This document shows, piece by piece, positions 1 through 7,458 of a DNA stretch of 64,000 nucleotides; position 1 is the first letter of the stretch, and every line of letters begins with the position of its first letter. This DNA is from an uncultured delta proteobacterium (GTDB taxonomy: Bacteria; Myxococcota_A; UBA9160; JAFDET01). A model generated the notes under the pieces. It had not been told where the DNA came from, ran no database searches, and saw only the letters and a program-made list of their open reading frames with translations. The stretch is taken from positions 1 to 64,000 of the forward strand of contig CAMYLJ010000003.1 in the NCBI GenBank assembly GCA_947259215.1, given 5' to 3'. Position numbers and translations under genes: made by a program.

Positions 1-2469
1 GGCGGGCACGCCGTGCAGCGTGACGAGCGCGTCGCGGAACGCCTCGGCGCGCGCGCGGGCCAGCGCCGTGCGGCGTTCCTCGGGAACGTCGGTGTCGTCG
101 ATCAGGCGCTCGACCAGCTCGGCGTCCTCGGGGTTCAGGGGCGCGGCCTCGAGCCGTGAGATCCGCTCCAATGCCTTGCGCACGCGGCCGCGCGCCAGGA
201 ACCCCGCCTCCTGGTAGGCGGCCGGCGCATCCCCGGCCTCGATGCGCTCCACCAGCAGGGCGGCGGCGAGGGTGTACTCGTCGTCCCTTCCGGCGAGCCC
301 GGCGATCTCGACGGCGATGTCGTCGCGCTCCCCGAGCCCGGCGGCGAGCAGCTCCGCGTGCGCGCTGGCGTCTTCGCCGAGCGCGGGAGAGCCGGCCTCG
401 AACGCGATCGGCTCGAGCCCGACCTCGTCGTCGTCGCCTCCTTCCCCGCGCAGCGCCAGTCCGAGCGCCTTCAGCGGGGCCGTGGCGACGCCGAGCATCG
501 CCTGGCGCAGGGCAGCCACGATGATGCCGCTCAGCGCCAGCGACGTCTCCCCCTCTTCGATGCGGAGCGAGAGGGGGAGGGTGATGCCGCCGCCGGGGCC
601 TCGCAGCAGGGAGAGCGCCAGGTCGGGGGACGTGCCGAAGGCGCGCTCGAAGGCGCCCGCCTCGGCGTCGGCGATCTCCAGGCGATCGAAGTCCACCTTG
701 GCTTCGATCGTGTGGGTGCTGCCCCGGCTGTCGACCTTCCCGTCGAGGGTGAGGAGGCCGCTCGTGATGCGCACCCCCACCGCCTGCTCGGCATAGGCGC
801 TGACGCTTTGCAGCGCCAGCTTCTCGATGGAGGCGTGGGTCGTGCCGGTGAGTCCGCCGTCCACGTCGATGGCGAACCCGGAGAGACCGATTGCCGAGAG
901 CGCCAGCTTGCCCTCGCGTTCGGGCAGGCGCAGCCCGGAGCCCGTGATGCTGACCTGGCGCAGCGGGAACGTGCGCGCGGGGTCGAGGGTCTCGTCGCGG
1001 AACTCGAGGTCGCCGTCGCGGACCGCGAGCTTCGCGATCGAGATGCGCGCTGGGGTCCCAGGCGCGCCGCCGGTGGTCTCGACGGCCGCCTCGGGTGCCA
1101 CCTCGCTGTCCGCCGCGGCTGCGGGCGGGGTGCGAACCAGGACGATCTCCGGAGAGCCGATCTGGAGGGCGTTGATGGAGACCTCCGGGGCGACCTCCAC
1201 GCCTTCGCCCAGGGCGACCGCCACGCGCTCCAGGTCGAGATCCAGGCTTCCGACGACCACGCTGGTTCCCGTATCGTCCGCGACCCGGAGCTGCTGCACC
1301 TGGAGCGTCCCGCCGAGGCCGGCTGCGCCCGGGGCCTCGCCGTCGGGCGGGTCGAACGTGAGCGAGAGATCCCCGGAGCTGCTGCCACTGGACAACCGGA
1401 ACGGGGCCCCCGGGCTCGCCGCCTGGATCAGGTGGATCAACGGGAAGTCGGACCAGCGCAGGCGGCCCTCGAAGGCGGCGGGGAAGATCCCGGTCTGACC
1501 CTCGAGCTCGAGCCAGCCCTCGTCGCGTTCCAGGCGCACGCTCAAGGGGAAGCGGGTCCCGCGCGCGAGCTGGACATCCTCCGCCTCGAGGTGCAGCGTC
1601 ACCTTCAGGGCGTCGCCACTGCCCAGGTCGAGCGCCAGGTCCGCGCGTTCGATGGCGATGTCGGCCGTGCGCACGCTTCGCGCCGCGCCCGCGGCGGCCC
1701 CCTCGCGCTCCGGCTCTGCGTCGGGCTCGGGCTCCGGCTCGGGCGGGGGCTCCTCGGGCGCGTCGCTCCCGAACAGGAGGGAGAGGTCCCGCGCGACCCG
1801 CAGGGTCGGATCGCGGATGCCGAGCGGGCCGAGTTCGAACCCCGCGCCGTCCAGCCGCGTGGGGCCCACCGACAGCTCCGCCATTCCGAACTCGAGCGGG
1901 GCCACGTCGGGGTTGACCGTATCCACCAGCAGCCAGCCGATGTCGCTCAAGCGAACGCCGTCCACTTCGATCGGCCAGCCGTCGCCGCCGTCGTCCATCT
2001 CAGGGGTCTCGGGCTCCGGCTCCTCGGGCTCCAGCGCCGTCTCGGTGGTCAGCACCAGCGACTCCAGCTCGCCGTGCTCGTCCAGCTCCAGGAAACCGTG
2101 CAGCCCGTCCACCTCGACGGACTCGACGTGGATGCGCCCCCCAACGAGACCGAGCCAGCCCACGTCCGCTGCGATCCGGCCCAGCGCCAGGCGCGCCGTC
2201 GCCGGATCGATCGGGGCGGCTTCGCCGGTCGCGGGCAGGGCGCGCCCGATGCGCAGCCCCGCGATGCTGGCGCGGCCCGCCAGCAGGGAGAGGTCGACGT
2301 CGTCCACCTCGACGCTGCGCCCGAGCGCGGCGGACGCCTGGGAGGCGATGAGCCGCTGGGCCACGAACGGTAGCGCCACGCGCAACGCGACCAGCACCAG
2401 CACGCAGCCCAAGACGATGCGAACGCGCCTCGACGAGAGCGCGGGGAGGGGGGAGCGCGACTCGGTCAC
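1..2469 (-). CDS. DUF748/AsmA-like envelope protein (partial, C-terminus off left edge)
   Basis: The frame is open for 823 codons from a GTG start to the window edge, so the C-terminus is missing. The N-terminus has a basic stretch and one membrane segment (about residues 15-37). The rest looks like the repeated beta-rich architecture of DUF748/AsmA-like proteins: alternating short strands, a Pro/Glu-rich linker near residues 230-250, and repeated 'D..L...' and 'G.L...' units. Family members span the periplasm and are linked to outer-membrane biogenesis and lipid movement. A GAAGGA ribosome site lies six bases before the start, and a TAGTAT-like -10 lies just upstream. It is divergent from the SGNH hydrolase gene. 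The family call is by resemblance and is moderately sure. Confidence 0.7.
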   Translation of the reverse strand, partial: MTESRSPLPALSSRRVRIVLGCVLVLVALRVALPFVAQRLIASQASAALGRSVEVDDVDLSLLAGRASIAGLRIGRALPATGEAAPIDPATARLALGRIAADVGWLGLVGGRIHVESVEVDGLHGFLELDEHGELESLVLTTETALEPEEPEPETPEMDDGGDGWPIEVDGVRLSDIGWLLVDTVNPDVAPLEFGMAELSVGPTRLDGAGFELGPLGIRDPTLRVARDLSLLFGSDAPEEPPPEPEPEPDAEPEREGAAAGAARSVRTADIAIERADLALDLGSGDALKVTLHLEAEDVQLARGTRFPLSVRLERDEGWLELEGQTGIFPAAFEGRLRWSDFPLIHLIQAASPGAPFRLSSGSSSGDLSLTFDPPDGEAPGAAGLGGTLQVQQLRVADDTGTSVVVGSLDLDLERVAVALGEGVEVAPEVSINALQIGSPEIVLVRTPPAAAADSEVAPEAAVETTGGAPGTPARISIAKLAVRDGDLEFRDETLDPARTFPLRQVSITGSGLRLPEREGKLALSAIGLSGFAIDVDGGLTGTTHASIEKLALQSVSAYAEQAVGVRITSGLLTLDGKVDSRGSTHTIEAKVDFDRLEIADAEAGAFERAFGTSPDLALSLLRGPGGGITLPLSLRIEEGETSLALSGIIVAALRQAMLGVATAPLKALGLALRGEGGDDDEVGLEPIAFEAGSPALGEDASAHAELLAAGLGERDDIAVEIAGLAGRDDEYTLAAALLVERIEAGDAPAAYQEAGFLARGRVRKALERISRLEAAPLNPEDAELVERLIDDTDVPEERRTALARARAEAFRDALVTLHGVPA

Positions 2470-2563
2470 TGGGATCCTTCGGCGCGCATACTAGCCGAGA
2501 TCCGCCAGCCAGGTCGCCCGCAGCCCCGCGAGCCGGTAGGCTCTCGCCGTTTCTGGGGGAATC

Positions 2564-3628
2564 GTGAGCCCTCGGCAGAGCCGGATCGGATCGAGCCTGC
2601 TGCTGCTCGGCGCCAGCATGGCCATTGCATTGCTGATCGCCGAGGCGGTGCTTCGGGTCGGCTTCCCGCACTTCGGTCCCGGGCGGGTCGACGGGTCGAA
2701 CCCGTTCTGGCAGCCCGACGCGCGCCTCGGCTGGGTGCATCGGCCGAGCAGCGAAGGTCGCTTCGCGGCGCGCGGCATCGATGTGGCGGTTCGTATCAAC
2801 AGCCGCGGGCTCCGCGGCCCGGAGCACGAGGCGAGGCCCGCGGGCCAGCGCATCCTGCTGGTGGGCGACTCCTTCGCCTGGGGATGGGGAGTAGAGGAAC
2901 CCGAAGGCGTGGCGTGGCGCCTGGCCGACGGCCTGTCGGGCTGGGAGGTGATCAACGCGGGCACGGCCGGCTACAGCACCGATCAGGAGTACCTCTGGTA
3001 CCTCGAAGAGGGAGCGCGCTACCAGGCGGACGTGGTCGTCCTGCTGTTCTGCCAGAACGACTTCCGCGGGAACGTGCGGACGGAGCTGTACGGGTATCCC
3101 AAGCCGCGCCTGGTCCCCGAAGAGGGTGACCTGCGGCTCGCCAACGTGCCGGTTCCAGAGCGAGCGCGTTGGCAGCGGCTCCGCTCGTGGGCCAAGCGGA
3201 GCAGCCATCTGGTACACGCCCTCGCCGCCGGCCGCACCGCGCTGCACACCCGCGCAGCGGGAATGCCGCTCGACACGCGGCAGCTTCCGCTGGGACCCGA
3301 CGAGTCGCAGGCCACCCGCGCGATCCTGACACGCTTTGCCGCCGCGGTGGCGGCAGATGGGCGGGCCTTCGTCTGGGCACTCGTGCCGACGAGCGACGAT
3401 CGTGTCTCATGGCTCCGCGCTCTCGGCGGCGAGCTCGGCGTGCCCGTGATCGATCTCGGACCGGCGTTCGCCCGCGCCGAGGCCGCCGGGGAGTCGCTCA
3501 CCCTGCCGTACGATCCGCACTGGAGCGCGGCGGGGCATGCCGTGGCGTCCGAAGCGCTGCTGGCGGGGCTCAGGCCGCTGCTGTCCGCCCCCGCAGCCGC
3601 GCCGTCGCAGTCAGGGTCGCCGCGCTGA
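2564..3628 (+). CDS. SGNH/GDSL-type hydrolase family protein, membrane-anchored
   Basis: The 354-residue product starts at GTG. It has one N-terminal hydrophobic segment (about 9-28) that should anchor or export it. SGNH blocks are visible: GDSF at 101-104 (Ser103 nucleophile), a Gly in GTAGYST (133-139), Asn165 in QND, and the C-terminal DPHW at 317-320 with Asp317 and His319. The catalytic Ser/Gly/Asn/His set is therefore complete. This family de-esterifies acyl or acetyl groups on lipids, glycans or peptidoglycan; the substrate here is unknown. The 3' end overlaps the convergent symporter gene by 59 bp. Confidence 0.8.
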   Translation: MSPRQSRIGSSLLLLGASMAIALLIAEAVLRVGFPHFGPGRVDGSNPFWQPDARLGWVHRPSSEGRFAARGIDVAVRINSRGLRGPEHEARPAGQRILLVGDSFAWGWGVEEPEGVAWRLADGLSGWEVINAGTAGYSTDQEYLWYLEEGARYQADVVVLLFCQNDFRGNVRTELYGYPKPRLVPEEGDLRLANVPVPERARWQRLRSWAKRSSHLVHALAAGRTALHTRAAGMPLDTRQLPLGPDESQATRAILTRFAAAVAADGRAFVWALVPTSDDRVSWLRALGGELGVPVIDLGPAFARAEAAGESLTLPYDPHWSAAGHAVASEALLAGLRPLLSAPAAAPSQSGSPR

Positions 3629-4955
3629 CCCCCAGCGCCAGCAGGTCGGCCGGCCAGGCGTCCTGCACCGCCGCCAGCACCAGCCAGGCTCCGAGGCCGG
3701 CGCCCATCGAGGCCAGGGCGGCGGGGCCGTCGACCCGACGCGAGTAGAGCCCTGCCGTGAGCGGCACCACCAGCGACACCAGCAGCACCGACCACGAGCT
3801 CACCATCAGGTCGTAGACGTTCTCGAACCACAGGCCGATCCCGAGCGACAGCACTCCGAAGAGCGGGACGCTCGCCCGCGCCACGCGCAAGAGCTGGACG
3901 TCCGAAAGTCCGGGACGCAGGTGCCGGGCCACGTTCTGGGACAGCACGCTCGCCGGCGCCAGCAGCGCACTGTCCGCCGAGCTCATGATCGCGGAGAGCA
4001 GGGCGCCGAGGACGAGTGCCACCCCGAGCGGCGGCAGATGCGCGAGGCAGAGCTGCGGCAGCACGAGCTCCGGGTTCTCGAGCTCGGGCAGCAGCACGCG
4101 ACCGAGGATCCCGAGCAGCACCGGGACGAACCCGACGCCGAGGTACAGCAGGCCCGCGAGCCAGGCGCTGCGGCGCGCGGTGGGCTCGTCGCGGGCCGCC
4201 AGCCCGCGCTGCACCAGGTCCTGGCTGGGGATCGCTCCGAGCCCGATCACGAGCCAGGCCTGGAGGTAGAAGAGCCAGGAGCGCAGATCGGCTTCCGGCG
4301 CGAAGCGCCACTGCTCGCGCGGCACGCGCGCCAGCAGCGCCGCCCCGTCGTCGCCTGCGAGCACCGCGCCGGCCAGCACGGCGAGGCCGACGATCAGCAC
4401 CAGCGCCTGGATCGCGTCGGTGCGGGTGACCGCCCAGAGCCCGCCCGCCACGGTGTACGCGATCACCAGCGCCGCGCCGATCACGATCCCCAGGGTCGTG
4501 TCGACGCCCGCGATGGCGTTCAGGATCAGGCCGAAGGCCACGAACTGGGAGCCCACCCAGCCCACGTAGGCGGGAAGCAGGCAGGCGGCCGCCGCCAGCT
4601 CGGCGGTCGCTCCGAAGCGGTCGCGGAAGAAGTCCACCACGGTGAGCACGCCCAGCCGACGTAACAGGCTCACGTAGAAGGTTCCGAAGAGCAGCAGGCA
4701 CAGGGCCGCGCCGAACGGGTCGGCGATCACCCCGAGGAGCCCCTCCTGGTAGGCGGCCCCGGAGGCCCCGAGCGCGGTGCCGCCGCCGAACCAGGTGGCG
4801 AAGAGCGTCGCGGTGCAGAGACCGAGGGGCAGGCGCCGCCCGGCCACGATGTAGTCCGCGTGGTCGTGGATGCGTCGCGAGGCGGCGAGGCCGACGGCCA
4901 GGTTCGCCAGCAGGTAGCCGCCGACGCCCAGCAGGATGAGGGAGTCCGGTGTCAC
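3570..4955 (-). CDS. sodium:solute symporter (SSS family)
   Basis: The 461-residue protein is strongly hydrophobic, with about 12-13 predicted membrane segments. It has the SSS fold pattern: an early glycine-rich segment (TWFGGGTALGAS, about 54-65) and a later SSADSALLAPASV stretch where the sodium-site serines of this family lie. The substrate could be an organic acid, amino acid or similar solute and cannot be read from the sequence. The GTG start overlaps the histidine kinase stop as GTGA, so it is the third gene of a regulator-kinase-symporter operon. Joining a transporter to a sortase-linked two-component pair is unusual. The 3' end runs 59 bp into the SGNH gene on the other strand. Confidence 0.85.
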   Translation of the reverse strand: MTPDSLILLGVGGYLLANLAVGLAASRRIHDHADYIVAGRRLPLGLCTATLFATWFGGGTALGASGAAYQEGLLGVIADPFGAALCLLLFGTFYVSLLRRLGVLTVVDFFRDRFGATAELAAAACLLPAYVGWVGSQFVAFGLILNAIAGVDTTLGIVIGAALVIAYTVAGGLWAVTRTDAIQALVLIVGLAVLAGAVLAGDDGAALLARVPREQWRFAPEADLRSWLFYLQAWLVIGLGAIPSQDLVQRGLAARDEPTARRSAWLAGLLYLGVGFVPVLLGILGRVLLPELENPELVLPQLCLAHLPPLGVALVLGALLSAIMSSADSALLAPASVLSQNVARHLRPGLSDVQLLRVARASVPLFGVLSLGIGLWFENVYDLMVSSWSVLLVSLVVPLTAGLYSRRVDGPAALASMGAGLGAWLVLAAVQDAWPADLLALGVSAATLTATARLRGRTAAA

Positions 4956-6526
4956 CGCGTGGGCGTGTCAGGGGCGATCGGAAGCCGCAGCTCGAAGACC
5001 GCGCCGCCGCCGTCGCGGGCGTGCGCGCTCACGCGGCCGCCCTCGCTCTCGGTCACGGCGCGTGCGATGGGCAGCCCGAGGCCCGCGTGGGTGTCGCGCG
5101 CGCGCGGATCCGGGCGATCGCTGAAGAAGCGCTCGAAGATGCGTTCGCGGTGCTCGGCCCGCACGCCGGGGCCGCGGTCGAGCACCCGCACCCGCGCCTC
5201 GTCGCCCTCCCGGTCCAGGGTCACCTCCACGACTCCGTCCGTCGGCGTGAAGCCCGCCGCGTTGTCGATCAGGTTCTCCAGCGCGCGTGTGACGGGCTCC
5301 GGACACACGCACACGGGCAGCCGCTCGGGGTGGTCCGAGAGGCGGACGCCGGCGCCCCCGCGCAGCAGGTGCGCCTCCACCACGCCGCGCACGAGCGCCC
5401 CCAGCTCCACGGACTCGCGCTCGTCCAGGGCCGCGCCGGCGTCGAGGCGCGAGAGCTCGCGCACGGCCGTCAGCATGCGCTCCATGCGCGCCACCTCCCG
5501 CCCCACCACGCTCGCGAAGCGCTTGCGCTGCGCCGGCTCGTCCACCTCGGCCAGCATCTCCGAAGCGGTGCGGATCGAGGCCAGCGGGTTCTTGAACTCG
5601 TGGGAGACGTCGGAAGCGAAGGTCTCGACGCCGCGGATGTGCGCCTCGAGTCGCGCCCGCAGGCGCTCCAGGCTGCGCGCCAGGTCGCCGATCTCGTCGG
5701 CGCGCTCGGGCGCCTCGAAGCGCCCGCGCAGGTGGCCCGTCGCGTCGAGGGCGTCCTCGGCCTGGTTGCGCAGCCGTACCAGGGGCCGGGCGATCGTGCG
5801 TGAGACCAGCAGCGACAGCACCACCGCCGCCGCCAGGGTCGCCAGGAACACCCGCAGCACGTCGAGGCGGAGCCGGTAGAGCGCCTGCAGGATCCGCCAG
5901 GTGGACTGCGAGACCAGGACCGCGCCCGCGGGCCCGTGGGCATCGAAGACGGGCACGGCGCTGTAGAGCGTGACCGAGCGCTGACCCCCGGACGAGATGC
6001 GGGTGGCGGCGCCGTAGTGTCCGGCGAGCGCCGCGCGCACTTCGCGGCCGAGCAACGGACCGCCGGAGGCGTAGACGTCGGCGCTCCCGTGGGGCGGCTC
6101 CGGCGCGCGGAAGAAGCGTCGGTAGAGGCGGAAGGGCGCGGAGCCCAGGCGGTAGAGCCACGGCTCGCCGGCTCCGGCGCCGTAGGCGTCGCCGGTGTCC
6201 GGCTCGGGCCGGCGGGCGGGGCCGCGGCGGGTCGTGTCGGCCAGCACCCGTCCCGAGGCGTCCACGACCCGGATTCGCGCCTCGCTGCGCTGTCGCAGCT
6301 GGAGCAGCGTGTGGCGTACGTCGTCTTCCCGCAGCGGGCCGCGGCCGGAGAGCGCGGCGGCCAGGACCTGACCCTGCTCCACCATGGAGCGCTCCTGGTT
6401 GGCCAGCAGCTGGCGCTCGTGGGTGTCGAGGAACAGCATGCCGGCCACGGGCAGGAATACCAGCAGGACGTTGAAGGCGAGCAGCCGGAAGCGGATCCGC
6501 GCCAGGCGGCGGCGCAGTCCGCTCAC
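4952..6526 (-). CDS. pdsS: sensor histidine kinase of the dedicated sortase system
   Basis: The 524-residue kinase has a first membrane segment at about 17-34, a periplasmic sensor region to about 222, a second segment at about 226-242 and a HAMP domain to about 295. A HisKA helix follows with phospho-acceptor His309 in SHEFKNP. The HATPase domain shows an N box (NLIDNAAGF), DRGPG and GLGLPIA. The GTG start overlaps the response-regulator stop (GTGA). The ChvG-like layout and the neighbouring class GN sortase and target match the proteobacterial dedicated sortase kinase family (TIGR03785 type). Signal and target genes are unknown. Confidence 0.85.
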   Translation of the reverse strand: MSGLRRRLARIRFRLLAFNVLLVFLPVAGMLFLDTHERQLLANQERSMVEQGQVLAAALSGRGPLREDDVRHTLLQLRQRSEARIRVVDASGRVLADTTRRGPARRPEPDTGDAYGAGAGEPWLYRLGSAPFRLYRRFFRAPEPPHGSADVYASGGPLLGREVRAALAGHYGAATRISSGGQRSVTLYSAVPVFDAHGPAGAVLVSQSTWRILQALYRLRLDVLRVFLATLAAAVVLSLLVSRTIARPLVRLRNQAEDALDATGHLRGRFEAPERADEIGDLARSLERLRARLEAHIRGVETFASDVSHEFKNPLASIRTASEMLAEVDEPAQRKRFASVVGREVARMERMLTAVRELSRLDAGAALDERESVELGALVRGVVEAHLLRGGAGVRLSDHPERLPVCVCPEPVTRALENLIDNAAGFTPTDGVVEVTLDREGDEARVRVLDRGPGVRAEHRERIFERFFSDRPDPRARDTHAGLGLPIARAVTESEGGRVSAHARDGGGAVFELRLPIAPDTPTR

Positions 6527-7242
6527 GCCGGCGCCCGCACCCGGTAGCGGTAGCCGAGGCCGTGCACCGTCTCGATGGCGGCGAAGTCCGTGTCCATCGC
6601 TTCGAACTTGCGCCGGATGCGCTTGATGTGGCTGTCGATCGTGCGCTCGCTCACGAACGCGTCGTGGGGATAGGCGGCGTGCATCAGCTGGCCCCGGGTC
6701 TTCACGTGCCCCGGGTTGCGGGCCAGCGCGCGCAGGATCTGGAACTCGGTCACCGTGAGCGGAACCTCCCGGCCGCTCCAGCTCACCGTGTAGCGCGCCA
6801 GGTCGAGCTCCAGTCCGTCGAGGCGCAGGCAGTCGGCGGCGTCGGGCAGCGCGCGCGAGCGCAGCAACGCGAGCCGGCGCAGCAGCACCTTCACCCGCGC
6901 GAGCAGCTCCCGCATCGAGAAGGGCTTGCAGAGGTAGTCGTCGGCGCCGAGCTCGAGCCCGAGCACGCGGTCGAACTCGTCGTCCCGCGAGGTGAGGAAG
7001 ATCAGGGGCAGGCTCTCGGAGACGCCCCGCAAGCGGCGGCAGAGCTCCAGGCCGTCCATGCCCGGCATCAGGATGTCGAGGATGGCGAGGTCGGGAAGGT
7101 CGCCCTGCAGTCGCTCCCAGGCGTCGGTCCCGTCCCGGAACGCTTCGACCTCGTAGCCTTCCCGACGCAGCGCGAAGCCCACGGTTTCGCGGATGCTCTC
7201 CTCGTCGTCGATCACCGCGATGCGGCCCGTGGCGTCGCCCAT
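6523..7242 (-). CDS. pdsR: response regulator of the dedicated sortase system (OmpR/ChvI type)
   Basis: The 239-residue protein has a receiver domain with acidic pair Asp12/Asp13, phospho-acceptor Asp56, Thr84 and Lys106. A C-terminal winged helix (about 130-238) carries the recognition-helix region SERTIDSHIKRIRRKF. The segment PLIFLTSRDDEFDRVLGLEL resembles ChvI-like regulators. It is the first gene of the operon with the kinase and symporter. It is divergent from the sortase target gene across a 216-bp region with inverted repeats that could hold its binding site. The ATG at 7242 is the only start that fits the family length. Confidence 0.87.
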   Translation of the reverse strand: MGDATGRIAVIDDEESIRETVGFALRREGYEVEAFRDGTDAWERLQGDLPDLAILDILMPGMDGLELCRRLRGVSESLPLIFLTSRDDEFDRVLGLELGADDYLCKPFSMRELLARVKVLLRRLALLRSRALPDAADCLRLDGLELDLARYTVSWSGREVPLTVTEFQILRALARNPGHVKTRGQLMHAAYPHDAFVSERTIDSHIKRIRRKFEAMDTDFAAIETVHGLGYRYRVRAPA

Positions 7243-7291
7243 GCGCTCGGAGGCTACCGCAGCGCGTCGGCGGCCAGCAAAGTGCGCAGGC

Positions 7292-7319
7292 GTTGCGGCT
7301 GCCACATCCCCGCCATAAT
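7292..7319 (+). promoter_or_regulatory. possible promoter of the sortase target gene
   Basis: CATAAT at 7314-7319 matches the sigma-70 -10 box at five of six positions. TTGCGG at 7293-7298 is a weak -35 with a short 15-bp spacer. If used, it would give a leader of about 130 nt containing a palindrome and a strong hairpin before the GTG at 7459. This is inference from motif matching only. Confidence 0.35.
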
Positions 7320-7346
7320 TCGCCGCGGCATTTCCTCGTCGGGTAC

Positions 7347-7364
7347 GCCGCGTGGCCACGCGGC
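7347..7364. repeat. 18-bp perfect palindrome in the pdsR/target intergenic region
   Basis: The half-site GCCGCGTGG is followed directly by its reverse complement. It lies between the divergent two-component operon and the sortase target gene. It could be an operator or simply a chance GC-rich palindrome. Confidence 0.4.
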
Positions 7365-7398
7365 CGGGCCACTGTTGGGCGTCACGGGTCAGGAGCCG

Positions 7399-7439
7399 GC
7401 GCCGGTCCGGAGGGAAGGTCCCTCCCAGGCCCGGCGCCC
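7399..7439 (+). promoter_or_regulatory. leader hairpin before the sortase target gene
   Basis: An outer 8-bp stem (GGCGCCGG with CCGGCGCC) encloses an inner 6-bp hairpin (GAGGGA, loop AGG, TCCCTC). The structure ends 19 nt before the GTG start. It could act as an attenuator or stabilise the mRNA. No U-run follows, so a classical terminator is less likely. Confidence 0.4.
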
Positions 7440-7458
7440 CACGGACGAGGAAACCGCG

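Noticed and set aside
358-2373. Long rightward frame of about 670 codons across the first gene
   Set aside because: It is the high-GC antisense shadow of the leftward DUF748-like gene, which has a ribosome site, a membrane anchor and regular strand pattern; the rightward product is low-complexity and resembles no family.
4952-7372. Single leftward frame of 806 codons covering the kinase and the regulator region
   Set aside because: The regulator is encoded in another frame over this stretch; the kinase starts at GTG 6526, overlapping the regulator stop.
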